Position numbers and translations under genes: made by a program | Origin: Mortierella alpina | Taxonomy: Eukaryota; Mortierellomycota; Mortierellomycetes; Mortierellales; Mortierellaceae | Length of the DNA stretch: 64,000 nt | Assembly (NCBI GenBank): GCA_029449245.1 | Contig: JANATF010000011.1 | Coordinates: 1,488,001-1,552,000, forward strand | Direction: 5' to 3' | The notes under the pieces: model-generated | The model's database searches: none | The model's input: only the letters and a program-made list of their open reading frames with translations | What the model was told of the DNA's origin: nothing | Shown: piece after piece, positions 22,322 through 34,300 of the stretch | How the letters are laid out: every line of letters begins with the position of its first letter | Numbering within the stretch: position 1 is the first letter of the stretch

Positions 22322-25300
22322 TTAACCACTGCACATCACACAGGCATCCTTGTTCTCCAGCTATAAGGGGGAGCAAAGGGTTAGCAATTGGACACCCAGA
22401 AACGACATCATGCTCAGTTGGCCTGGTCTAACGAATGCGATGCAATTAGCCACAAAAGAAAGCAATAAAACTTACAGAACACATAATGGCATCCAGCGCT
22501 TTTTGATCGGCTTCGTCCAGTTTGGGAGACTCCAATTCAGGCGTCAACAGGCCGCTGGCGGCAGGACCGACCGCAGTCTTGATCGTAGTCTGTTGCTTCA
22601 CAGCTTTAGCCACGAGTGCCTGCTTCTTCAAACTCTCGACAAGGGCTTGCTGATCGACCGTGAACTTGATAGCATCGACGGCAGGGCGCGAGCGAAGGTA
22701 GTACATGCCCGTCTTGAGTCCTTGCTTCCAGGCAAAGAAATGCATCGAAGTGATCTTCTTGGCATTGGGGTCCGACATGAACACGTTGAGCGACTGCGAC
22801 TGATCAATAAATGGCGCACGGTCCGCTGCCATCTCCAGAAGCGCTTTCTGTGGGATCTCCCAGATAGTGCGGTACAGCATCTTGAAGTCATCATCGAGTT
22901 CAGCCAAGCCCTGGATGGATCCACCAGCAGCAATAATTTGGTTCTTCATCGATTCGTTCCAAAGTCCCATCTGAGTCAGGTCGTTCAACAGGTGGTGGTT
23001 CTAAAGAGAAAGAAGGCCAGGGATGAGTTACAAGCTGCTTTTGGAGGTCGTGACATGCGTACGGGCTGAAAATACACTACGTTCATGAGACTTACAACAA
23101 CTTGGAACTCTCCACTCATCACACGGCGCTGGTAGATGTTGGATGTATAGGGCTCGAAACATTCGTTGTTACCCAGGATCTGACTTGTCGAGGCCGTGGG
23201 CATAGGTGCCACCAGGAGCGAGTTGCGGACACCATACTTCTTAATGTTCTCCTTGAGCAGATCCCAGTTCCATCGGCTGCTGGGCTTGACATTCCACATA
23301 TCGTACTGTAGAATGCCCTGGCTAACTGGTGATCCCTCATAGGTTTCATATGGTCCATCGACCTGAGCAATCTCGCATGAGGCTTCCAAAGCAGCGTGGT
23401 AGAGCGTCTCAAAGATGTCCTTGTTCAATTGACGCGCCTCGGGAGAGTCGAAAGCATATCGGAGCATCACAAATGCGTCAGCGAGTCCCTGGATACCGAG
23501 GCCGATAGGGCGGTGGCGCTTGTTACTCTTCTCAGCCTCAGGAACCGGGTAAAAGTTACGGTCAATGACCTTGTTCATGTTCTTGGTAGCAATCTTGACA
23601 ATGTTGTGCATCTGCGCAAAGTCGAACTGCTTGGTCTTGACATCCACAAACTTGGGAAGCGCGATGGAGGCGAGGTTGCAGACAGCGACCTCATCCGGCG
23701 CGGTGTACTCGACAATCTCTGTGCACAGGTTTGAGCAAGTGATAGTACCCAAGTTCTTCTGATTCGACTTGGCGTTACATGAATCTGTTTAGGGAGTAGA
23801 GATGGCAAGTTAGTGGCACGATCAGACATGGGCTAAGTGATCTTCAACGGCAACGTTCATAGTGGCCCATACCTTTGTAAAGCATGTAGGGCATGCCGGT
23901 TTCGATCTGAGCATCAACAATCGCAAACCACAGCTTCTGGGCTTTAACGACGCGACGGTACTTGTTTGCGGTAACATACTTGTTGTACAGGTCCACAAAC
24001 TCTTGTCCCCACACCCTGTCAAGACCAGGGCACTCGCCTGGGCAGAAGAGATGCCAGTCACCGTCCTCCTGGACACGCTGCATGAACAGGTCCGGGATCC
24101 AGAGGCCCAGGAACAAATCGCGAGCGCGCAGCTCCTCATGTCCAGTGTTTTTGCGCAGGTCCAGGAACTCGAACACGTCGGCGTGCCATGGCTCCAAGTA
24201 CCTACGACGAACGAAAAATAAAGCCATGTCGGAATTAATGTCTGTGCCTGCAAAGCTTGTGGGATTTGCGCAGAGTGGGCATTATAAATATGACTTACAT
24301 GGCAAATGATCCGTTTCGCTTTCCGCCACCCTGGTTCACGAAGCGTGCAGTGTCATTGAAGACGCGCAGCATGGGGATGATGCCGTTCGAGTTTCCATTC
24401 GTTCCAGCAATGTATGAGCCCGAGGCACGAATCTTTTGGAAACTAACGCCGACACCGCCGGCCGATTTCGAGATCAAGGAGCAGGTCTTCAGGGTGTCGT
24501 AGATACCCTCGATACTGTCGTCTTGCATTTGGACCAGGAAACAACTCGACATTTGGGGACGCGGAGTTCCAGCATTGAACAGTGTCGGGGTAGCGTGCGT
24601 AAAGTACTTCTCAGACATAAAGTTGTATGTCTCAATGGCGGCCTCAATATCGCGTCCGTGGATGCCGATCGAGACTCTCATAAGCATATGCTGAGGACGC
24701 TCGACAACAATATCTAGAGCGCGAGAAGCATAAATGTAAGCTGTTTGGTACAGTGCGTGGCAGTGCATCAAATAGTCTCCCCAGCACAGCGAAGAGAAAA
24801 CACCAATGCTCCCTCAATCCTTACCATTAATACGGAGCAAGTAACTCTTCTCAAGAGTCTTGAAGCCGAAAAAGTTGTAGCCATAGTCTCGATCATAGAT
24901 GATGGCCGAGTTGAGCCTCTCAGCGTTTTCCATCACAATATCGTAAGTCTCTTGAGAGACTAAAGGCACGTTTCTCTTGAGCGTGGGGTGGACATGGGTA
25001 TAAAGATCCTCAATGACGGTCGAAAAGACCTTCTTGGTCTCCTTGTGCAGGTTCGAGATGGCGATGCGCGCTGCCAGGGTAGCGTAATCAGGGTGGTTGG
25101 TCGTCAGGTAGGCGGCCGTCTCTGCTGCGAGGTTGTCCAGTTCGACTGTAGTGATGCCCTGGTACATGCCCTGGACGACCTGTGAGACAAAAGATGCCAG
25201 TGCGAGTGCACAAGTGAAAAAGGTACAAGTGTTAGTCGCCTCAGCTTTACGAGGTGAATGACCATTGTGGAACGTGCACACACCAGCATATAAAACGTGT

Positions 25301-25844
25301 GCATGAGAGTAATACACACACACACACGTTTTGCATGATTAGCAAACCACACGTGCGACCAGACCAAAAAAAAAAAAAAATAGAAAAGACGGGAAAGGAC
25401 AACAAAATGCTTGACGACAAAAGGGAAAGCTTTTCATCGGATGCATTTCCAAAAACCAACAAGGTGAAATAAACTCAATGAACACTCATCCGCATGCTTA
25501 CCTTCTGCGAGACCCTAGGAGGATCGACAAAGTCAGGATTCAGACCATAGCAGAGCTTGGAAATTCGAGATGTGATCTTGTCAAAGTGGACCTAAGCGCG
25601 AATCAGACCGTCATTGCAGACACATGCAGGTTAGTCGCAAGGCAGCATGACCTGAAAGGAAGTCTGCGTAATTCACGTCCTCGGGACACTTACGGTTTCG
25701 CGTCTTCCATCTAGAGGAGACATAAAAGCGCGTTTAGAAAGTAGCTCATGAGCTTCTGGAAGGATGGACTGTTGCACCCCAGTGCTGAGGGTGGATGGAA
25801 CAAAGTGGCAGTCAGCAGGACTTACCTCGCTTGAGGACAAACAT
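22322..25844 (-). CDS. RNR1: Ribonucleoside-diphosphate reductase, large subunit
   Basis: Nine exons in coding order: 25826-25844, 25694-25710, 25502-25591, 24825-25179, 24299-24713, 23873-24201, 23096-23784, 22476-23000 and 22322-22360; 825 residues. It catalyses reduction of ribonucleoside diphosphates to deoxyribonucleotides with a small subunit not in this window. The N-terminus ([20 protein letters not shown]) is the ATP-cone allosteric domain. Visible active-site elements are the Cys in SSCFLV, the N-x-C-x-E motif in CSNLCTEI, and [18 protein letters not shown]. The last exon encodes the C-terminal CVMCSG redox pair that reloads the active site. Exons 1 and 2 are only 19 and 17 nt, yet together they restore the invariant N-terminus exactly. 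Possible cell-cycle boxes lie upstream. Orthology is very secure. Confidence 0.96.
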
Positions 25845-27545
25845 TACAGAGGTGGGTTGGAGATGAGAGTGGAAAGAGATGAAGGGATCACGTCTGGAGG
25901 TAGAATGAGAGTCTCGTGTAGAAGGGTGCGGTCTGGGCGCAGTGGTTGACTCGAGAGCAAGACAAAGGCAGCGCGCGCGAAGCTAGAGAGAGCAGAGCAA
26001 AGTGACAAAAGACTACGAGAGCGAAGGAGAGAACGAGAAACAAAGGGTGGTGCCGACGAGAACGGGTGTGAGCGTGAAGGGGCAAAGAAGAAGAGAAGAG
26101 AAGAGAAGAAGGGGAGAGAAGAAAGAAAACACAACAACTGAGAAAAGAAAAACGCGTCAAAAAAACGAGGGCAGAGGTGGCGTACACGGTGGTGATAATT
26201 AATTTAGGAGCCAAAACACAAACAAACGCGTCTTTCATTGGCTCTGGTACGTGTCATGGCACGTACTTGACTGCTAGTTTGCCTGCCCAAAGCCAGAAAG
26301 CTCTGCAGATAAACCACCCAACATCGCTTCCGCCAGGCAAGCCGCAAGACTCGTCGGCTTCAAACCCGCCGTCATTGCCATCGGGATCAACGTCTTGGAC
26401 AGTTTTAACCGTCGATTTGCGAGAAAGCAACGCGCGGTGGTATGTGTTTCCGATAGTATCCAATAGCACCTCGTTGTCTACATCCTCTCCTTCGGTACGA
26501 TTTGGCCGCGTAACAAGGACGTTCAGAATACAAGCAGGAGAGAAGCGTTATGCTGACAACACAGAGTGTCTTTTTTATTTTTTTAATGTTACAATGAAAA
26601 AGCAATGGTATAGGAATAGCTAAGGTAAAGTGATAAGGCAAACGACGACGAACCGAATATCACTGCAAAAAAAAAAAAGAAAAAAAAAAGAATATACAAC
26701 TGCGCTTAGTTGGTAAAGAATAGGTATAACGAGACTGTACAGAGATACAAAAGGACATGCAAAGAACAAACAGAGGTTGGGTGGAAGGCAAACAGAGGCA
26801 TATCAATAGCAGGGTCCAATTTTTGCAGCTCAATCGCTGAAACCAGCCAATCATCATGAAAAGACACGAACGCGTGCTTGGTCCAGTGTAGCCCTGATCA
26901 CAGAGGAGTGCAGAGATGGTGGAGCATTTCCCATCAGCGAGCACAATCAAAGGCCGTCTTGGTGTATAGCGCAGGAGGACGCGACCTGGGCGCTGGGTGG
27001 CTGGTCAGCTGGAGAGGCAAAACACAGCGTTGGGCAGAAGGGCTTGATAGATGGATCTGGGAACACAAAGCAATAAACGAGTGGCGAGGGAGGGGCGTCT
27101 GACGGCTGGCGGAAACTTGTTCCTGGTTTGCTTGTTCCAAAGGGACATATCGGATTGCATAATTACAGAGAAAGAGAAGGAAAAAAAAACAATAAAAAAA
27201 ACAGTTCCAAAAAGGAGCGAGCGTGCTTGGCCATGTCACGTCCCGCTCGTTCTTGTGGCCAGTCTGCCGAGTGTGCTGAATGATAACAAAGGGTGGGTAG
27301 AGAAACGCGCCAAAATGAGCATGGAAGAATATAGAAGGGAAAAGAGACGGAAAAGGGAGAAGCGAGGAGGGACTCTTTGAAGTGAACAAGAAGGGGAGCT
27401 GCAGGAGAGGAAACGCAAAGGAGGTGCTGCTGCCTGTATTTTTGATTTTTCGTGGGTAACTGACAGACCCAGGACGTAGACTTGCTGACGGCTCCTCTCT
27501 TCTTTTTCCCTTCTTCGACTCGGGAAGCTGTAGAGGAGCAAAGCT
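25845..27545. other. RNR1 promoter and 3' flank of the Ecl1 gene
   Basis: Immediately upstream of RNR1 the minus strand is rich in TCTTCTC (about 26000-26140), a probable 5' leader and promoter pyrimidine tract. Further up lie two ACGCGT boxes, a CCAAT box and a near-palindrome (listed separately). From about 26300 to 27545 I see no gene, only homopolymers such as 26664-26690 and the 3' flank of the Ecl1-family gene. Confidence 0.55.
26152..26266 (-). promoter_or_regulatory. RNR1 upstream elements: two MCB-like boxes, CCAAT, near-palindrome
   Basis: ACGCGT occurs at 26152-26157 and 26226-26231, 308 and 382 nt upstream of the ATG. On the minus strand a CCAAT box lies at 26237-26241. A 20-nt near-palindrome at 26247-26266 has perfect GTACGTG and CACGTAC arms. 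In yeasts ACGCGT is the MluI cell-cycle box bound by MBF, and RNR1 is a classic MBF target. Function here is inferred. ACGCGT also occurs elsewhere in the window at close to chance density, so the pairing and position carry the argument. Confidence 0.45.
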
Positions 27546-28067
27546 TTACTGCTGTGGCTCGGCTGGCGACACTGGACGGAGAGCGTTGAGCGTGGCATAG
27601 AAGAGTGGGTATTGGGAGGCGGCTCCTGTCGCGGACTGGTGGCTGTTGAGTGACGGCGGTGAGTTGCTGTCGCCTTGAAGCAGCTGCTTGCTCTGTTGCT
27701 GCTGCTGCTGGAGCAAGAGGTGGTGACTGAGTGCTGAGGCACCATTGCCGCCGCTTGTGAACATGAGGGATGGCGGTGTCGGGTTCGAGGTACAGTGTGC
27801 ATAGATGTTGGGTATACTGGTGCGTTGCTTGCGGACAAACGGCGGCATAGGGTAGTTCTCGTTGGCGATGGATGAATGTGAGGAGGACGCGTTGGAGCTT
27901 GTGTCCGATAAGCTGCTAAAGTAGGACGATGAGGAACCCGTGGAACCAGAGGACGAGGCTGAGGACGACATGAGGTCTGTGGAGCGGCATTCCTCTGAAC
28001 AGTAGGTCGCGCCCTCTGCAGTGTGCTTCTCGCAGACCAGACACCAATCGCAGTCGACGCCGTCCAT
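27546..28067 (-). CDS. Ecl1-family zinc-binding protein
   Basis: Intronless, 173 residues. The N-terminus has the compact Cys cluster of the Ecl1 family: Cys6, Cys9, Cys12, then YCSEEC with Cys23 and Cys27. Ecl1-type proteins of fission yeast bind zinc and extend chronological lifespan when overexpressed; that is family knowledge. The rest is low-complexity: a long Ser-rich region (about residues 35-70), a conserved-looking PPFVRKQRTSIPNIYAH segment (about 78-95) and a poly-Gln run (LLLQQQQQQSK, about 123-133). The frame is open 192 codons further upstream without a stop. I chose the ATG at 28067 because the Cys cluster starts right after it, its context is good (AACAATGG), and the upstream residues look like translated leader. 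Confidence 0.75.
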   Translation of the reverse strand: MDGVDCDWCLVCEKHTAEGATYCSEECRSTDLMSSSASSSGSTGSSSSYFSSLSDTSSNASSSHSSIANENYPMPPFVRKQRTSIPNIYAHCTSNPTPPSLMFTSGGNGASALSHHLLLQQQQQQSKQLLQGDSNSPPSLNSHQSATGAASQYPLFYATLNALRPVSPAEPQQ

Positions 28068-28414
28068 TGTTGGCAGGGAGGTGAATGGGACGTGGGAGCT
28101 GGTTTCGTTTTGGGTTTCAAGATATGTGGGGTCAACAGGCAAGGAAGGGTGTTGCCGTGACGCGCTGGCTGTGCTATGAAGACGAGGACAAGGCGATGTG
28201 GAAAGTGTGAACGACGGGCTGAATGTCAATGCGCTTTCGCAGAGGTTCCAAGTTTCAACGGGCGGGGTTGAGATGAAAGAATAGGACTGGGTTGTGGAAT
28301 ATCGAGGGATGCGGAACGAGTGAGCGAATGAAACGCAATGACGCGAACGTTCAAGGCAGCGTGGTAGGTTCAGGATAGTGGGGGTGAAGTGGAATATGAG
28401 GACGAGAGGAGAGA

Positions 28415-28436
28415 AGAGAGAGAGAGAGAGAGAGAG
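28415..28436 (+). repeat. AG dinucleotide microsatellite
   Basis: Eleven AG units (CT on the coding strand of the Ecl1-family gene), about 350 nt upstream of its ATG, inside a longer purine-rich tract (28400-28480). This may be a promoter CT tract. Confidence 0.85.
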
Positions 28437-31244
28437 GAAGAAAAGAAGAGAAGGAGAGGCGGAGAGAAGGAAGTGAGAAAAGGGACCAAAAAAAATGACG
28501 ACTTTTCCCTTTCCTGTGACACAACTCCCACACTTCAATTGCACTCTGTAGAAGAGCTGTACGGGCTGCAGTGCATACGGGCAGAACGTGGATGGGTGTG
28601 GGTGTGTTGTGTGGAGGCAGGCTGGCACACCTCTTGCTCTCACTCCCTCTCCCTCGTTTCGCTCAGCAGCCGGGGAACAGGGTCACACGGACGATGGCCA
28701 TGTCCATAGAGAGCCATAACTCAAACCAGAGACATCGCAATATGTTATGCCATTCTGTTTGGGGTACTGGCAGGGCACTTTCAGGGACCACACATACTTT
28801 CAGCTCAGCGAGTGCGGCAGAGGGGATAGGCTGTGGACTGTCTAGGGGTAAGCAAAGAAAAAAGAGTACCTGGGGTGGGCGGTGGTGATTACATGATCGG
28901 GTATAGCTCCTTTTTTTGCCTCTCCGGCCCGTTCAGGGCCATTGAGAGTGATATTCTCGTGCACATACTGTACACATTGAACTCACTGCCCCAACCCTGC
29001 CTCAAGCGTGGCATCCCGCTTCGTGGCATGGGTACCGCACGTCGTAAGACATATACCGCATGGAGAGGAAAAAGGATCGAACGGAAGCGCCATAAAAAAA
29101 CAATTCAAGGGCGCAACCCAAGTTTTGTATGCGCAGGAAGTGGCATGCGGAAGAACATTGCACACGGAATTATCCCAAGCCAAGAGACCACAAAGCCAAG
29201 CAGAGAAGACCCAGGTGAGGAATAAGATGGCAAAGAGAGACAGCGCATGAGCAAGGACAGGGGCACACAGGCACTATGCGAGCCATTAATGCACTTTGTT
29301 GTCTTCTCTCCTTTCAGATGGACGTTTGAATACATCGCACTTCAACTCACTCACAGATGCAATGCCCAATGCTACGGGATGAAAGTATATATAAAGACAA
29401 ACATGGGATATAAATATCTTTTTTCTGTTCCCAACCGTGGACCCGCATCTGCCCCCCCGTCTCCCTCTCCCTCTGGCTAGCGGATCTGCGCATTGGCATC
29501 GGGAGAGTTCATTCAGTCAAGGTGACATAACTAAATAACTCTTGATGCAGCCAGGACCCAGCATTGCTCCCTGCATTGATAGGAGAGGCAATTCATTTCC
29601 CCCACACATATATGATATTTCTAACACGTTGCTCCTAGTTGGTGCCTAGGCGCGATGAGGGCTTTTCCTTTTCTCTCACTTTACCTGAGTTATTATTGAA
29701 ATGACGCGGTGCTAAAACACGAGCGATTTCTTTTTTTTTTCAGGTGAGATGAGAAGGGCCAATGCTAGGACGTTGTGAAAGGACCTTGTGCCAAGCAGTA
29801 AGAAAATGACGGTATCAATGCGCAATGAGTTGTGGAGGGGCTGAAGCATGCAAATGACGAGATATGGTTTTTGTAACTTTGATCCTCGGCAGACTTGCGC
29901 GAGGTATTTTATGCGTATGCACCAAGGCCAACTTGCAGCTCTTAATATGAAGACGAGTGATCGGTTCATTGGCCCACACAGGCACAAACACGAGGAGGGA
30001 AGAAAAAAATGCCGCTCAGGAGTGATGTGTGCTCTTTCAAGTCTCCTGGATGTCACACTGTCTACACATGTGTTCCTTAGCCCACACTATCTTTCAGCCT
30101 GTTGGATCCACATCGATAACGTCGTTTTTTCTTCTGTGTAGACCAAAAAAAAAAAAATCGCCACACAAACGGGCGTAGGCATGGCACAAAAGTCCAAAGA
30201 GCAAGCGCCCCGAGGAGTACTAAACGGGAAGGAAGGAAAGGGAGAGCAGAGGAAGAGCAAGCAACACTACTTGAGCTTACCTGGGATGCCAAGTGTTCGC
30301 TTGAGAGTGCTTTTCAGAAGACCAAAAGTTGGATGAACGGAGCAGTGAGAGGTTTGAGCTATCAGCGAACACGGACACAAGGAACCTCCTCCCTTTTTAA
30401 GTGTTCTCGAGAGCTACTGACCTTCGGTTACACGCATGGCGTGCTTTTTTATCACTGCTGTCTCCTTTGACCCTTTTTCTGCAGTAGCCCGTGTGATCCA
30501 CTCATGCCTCTCTCACTTGCTCTCTCTCTGTCTCCCTGGCCTCTCACTGTCTCTATCCTCACCGTCATCGAAGCCCCCCTTTGGCTCTGTCGGGTCGAAT
30601 CGATGAGTGATGCGAAGGGACTAGACTGGATGCCTGTGCATTGCGTTGATCTGACCAAGGCTGCTTTGGCTGCTCACCGGTTCTATCCACAACCACAATG
30701 TTGGTCATCCCACAATGCAGTGAAAGAAAGATGATCATCCCTAGGTTCTGTTCCTTGTTCATTATTCATGTCTTTACCTCCAGGTGTTGAGCACACGTCC
30801 GACATTTGGACTGGCTCTTCAAGTTCTCGGAGAGGGTAGCGATGTTAGTACCCCAGAATAAAGACCAAATATGCGGATCATAAACCCGTTCAACATTCTT
30901 CACTGTTCATCCGCATAGCTGTGGCATAGATCCTCAAGGCTATGGAGACCAGAGCAGTAAATCAACGATGCCGCATTTTGTCCTCAAGAAGGCAGACTAC
31001 TGCTAGACGTCCTCACCAGCTATCTCGAATCTACTGCTCAATCGCAGATGATGTTCAGGTTCGTGCCATGTCGTAGGGAAGGGCTGTCATCGCATCATGC
31101 CTCTCGAGTGGTAAGATCGAAAATATGCGAGCCAATGCTATCCCGCCGAGGGCACCATGCTCCAGCATCGATATGTAAATATGGGGTGATGTCCTTGAAT
31201 ACAACTCCGACGGGTGCCTCTGCAATTTTAGTGCCTGATGTGCT

Positions 31245-31250
31245 TTTATT
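31245..31250 (-). terminator. Putative polyadenylation signal, SAPS gene
   Basis: AATAAA on the minus strand, about 92 nt beyond the stop codon. Confidence 0.35.
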
Positions 31251-31341
31251 GATGTGTGTATATGCATGGGTACCCTGTTGTCATGTTGCTTCCCCTGCGA
31301 AGCGATGTAGCTGTATCTGTTTCTTCCCGTCGACCTGTCTT

Positions 31342-34300
31342 TTATTCTGTCCTGGCGTCCTTGTCCAGCTTCAGATCCTCCACCTTCTTGCTGATCTCTG
31401 TCACCTTGGCAGATTCCTCAGCGGATGATGCTTCCTGTAACTTTGCTGCTGTGGTGCCTGGCACCTGAGAGTCAGAGGTTGTGGTCTTGAGCTTAGGAGC
31501 CTCTACGTCAGCCAGAGGCACAATTTCCAGGTCCACTACGGGTGCTGTCGATGATGACTCTGACGACTGACTAGTTTCTTTAGATTCGATTTCCGTGCCT
31601 GCGTCCACCACAACAGGTGTGTTATGGACCTTGGGGGCCAAGATTACGGGCTCAATGTCAATCTCATTCACTACTGCTGACGTTCCAGAAATCGTTGCAG
31701 AGGCTGAAGAGTCCGCCACTGAAGTCTCCACGGGCACTGTGCTATCTGAAGGCTCCACAGAGGAGGGGGAGGAGTCTTCAAAGGGATCTGCTTGAGCGGA
31801 CTGGGTATCGAGGTCTGGGGGAGTGTCCGTTGTAGATCCAGTGGCGACTACCTTTGATGGGCCAGCTGGCATCGACTGTGTTGCTTCAGCCGATTGATCC
31901 ACGCTAAACGGTGGAAAGTCAAACTCGTCCTTGGCATCCTCGCCCGACTTGAACTCTGTGAACCCATCTTGAAAGTCTTCAGACCAATCTGTCAGCGTAG
32001 CGCTAAACTGTGTCGCTGAGCCCAAATCCGCCACCTTGGCATCGCCGAACGAATTTGGCCACTAGAAAATGTCGGAAAGCACGGCGTAAGCAATGCTGCC
32101 AGTCAACTTTTACATGGGGGTTGATGCATAAAAGGTGCAGCAGGCCGTCAAAACTTACAGGTGAGTTCCATGACTCCTCATCCACGCCGTCGTCATCGCT
32201 GTCGTCAAAGTCCATGGCATGTGCATTTCCAAAGGGATCGTCCAGCCCAGTCGCCGCTGCGGCCCGACGCCTCTCAAAGTCATTGTCGACACCGTACTCG
32301 CCAATCCAGTTGCCTTCCTCATCATCCTCATCCTCGTCAGACGACCCAAACTTTTCAGAGAGATTGTTAGAAATTTGCTGGCTCAAGTAGCGTGCAAACT
32401 AGAGGTAAGAAAGACGTCATCTATTACGTGAGTGTTTGTCCTCTCATGACTTTGGTGGGCACAACGACATCCTCAATAGCTTACCTGGTCACTGCCAACA
32501 TCACCCTCCTGTCCTGCGCCGCCTTCCTCGCCCAGGAACCCATTGCTTATGCCATACTCGTCTCCGTTGTCATCCATGAATTCGTCGTCATGGCCATCAT
32601 CCATGCCAGACTTGAGGGGATCGAGGGCGTTGGGGCGGGTGCCTCCAAGGATTTGTGCGTCACGTTCCTTTGTTTCCTTTAGCACCTTTGACACGTAATT
32701 CCACCAATCTTCGAGATCGATGTATTCATATAGAGTTGGCAGCAAGGACGTCTGTTGGTAGAGCTCCAGAAGTTTAACTGTCTCGTCTGCAATGTAAGTC
32801 AAATGGCCCATGTAGCCAAGGCGAACTCCTTTGGGTTGAGAGCTATCACATTATCAAAGCGTCGTTGTGGCAATGAGTAAGAATCACACAGGACAGCGCT
32901 GCCTTCTACACGCACCCCCCAAAACTGCCGACCCATGACCACTTACCATTCATAATCGCACAGCCTCTGAGCATCTGTAATGCGCTTCGTCAGATGTCCG
33001 TCTTTGAAGATGGAGATGGTCAGCCTTCTGTTCCAGCCCTCGGTGATGCCCTGATCAGACCTAGGTGGAACATATGTTCCTTCAGCATCTGGCTGTCCAA
33101 TGTCGCCCATGGGTCGGTGAAAGACCTGGTGAACCATGTCGTAGACGACAGTGTGTAAAAAGTTGTTCCAGGGGAACTGGAAAAATAGGTCGAAGCACGT
33201 GGGAATAATACGGTGGTCCACGAATTGAAGCTTCAAGAAATCGCCCACCGGGATCAAGACATCACCCTCCAAAGTGTTCGGTGATACCAGGGTTGCGATG
33301 GTGGAGCTGGCAAGAGTCGCAGCCGGTCCTGGTGGGGGTGAGGCTCTAGGTGTCGCTTGGTCATCCACCAAGGGAGCTGCTGCGTCTTCCTCAAGTTCCT
33401 GCAAGTGATCACTGGAATCGGCAGTCTCGGACGACTGCTTCGGCTCTAATTCCTTCTCGTCTTTCTCCTCCTTCTCCTCGTCGGACGCTTTCTCGTCTTC
33501 CTTCTTCTCAGCTCTCACTTCCTTTTCCTCACCAGAGCTGGTCGAGTTTTTCCCGCTCTCATCCGTCTCACCTGAAGTGCTGACAGCTTCCACGCTCTTT
33601 TGCTGCACTGACTCGGCTGTTTTCTCCTCCTGTCCTTGGGATGTCTTGTTTTCATGTTCCTCAGGTGTTTTGTTCTCACGTTCCTCGGCACGATCCTCGG
33701 CCTGTTCATCTCCATTGACACTTTCAGCCTTTGAAACCTCGGCCTCTTCCTTGACATGTTGCGGCTGATGGTGATGAAAGGTTTGATCGGCTGCGACGGT
33801 GGGCACTTTAACAGTGCCATCGGCAGAGACGGAGATGATGGGTCGAGAATTTAGCACTGCCATGTTGGAGCAATGGAGCAGTTCCGCAAACATCTCACAA
33901 ATCTTCAAGCGTTCAAATCCTAAGGGCGTCTGCAAGCCGATCGAGGTCTCGATTGGGCCAGGCTTTGGGATGAACAAGGTCGGGATAAACCGTGAGTATT
34001 GTGAACACATGGTTAGCGTCAGTGACAAGACCTGGCACAGAGACAGATGAAAAATGAGCCAGCGCTTACGACTGATCTTGGCACGACGAGAAGGTCTTTG
34101 AAGTCCTCAATTCTAGCAGCCAAAACTTTTAAAAGATCACTAAGATCTACCGCTTCCCGGGGAGGCACGGCGTTTGGAGGAAGAGGCTCGACATCGTAAT
34201 CACTGTGAAAAGGTGAAACATCGTATGGTGTGTCAGCATTAAAGCAACGTGTGTATCGCAGCGGTCAAAACTAATCTGCAAAGACCCTTTCCCCTGACCT

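Larger units (their letters stand above)
28068..31341. other. 3.3 kb spacer: Ecl1 promoter and SAPS 3' flank
   Basis: The left kilobase is the promoter and leader of the Ecl1-family gene, with its CT tract. The rest contains no gene I can name. At 30087-30437 on the minus strand, two good GT-AG introns join three short frames into a 46-codon reading frame; this is described as a finding and not called a gene. A T-rich stretch near 29720-29740 and pyrimidine-rich DNA at 30470-30560 have no assigned role. Confidence 0.5.

Noticed and set aside
25932-25970. GGGCGCAGTGGTTGACT resembling a tRNA A box
   Set aside because: No matching B box or T-arm downstream and no acceptor stem pairing.
27236-28135. 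299-codon minus-strand frame overlapping the Ecl1-family gene
   Set aside because: It is the shadow frame of the Ecl1-family coding region and its CT-rich leader; the Cys cluster is in the other frame.
34032-34069. A 38-nt intron in the SAPS gene
   Set aside because: The next in-frame AG (33963) gives a normal 107-nt intron with a CTAAC branch site and restores the family's residue spacing.
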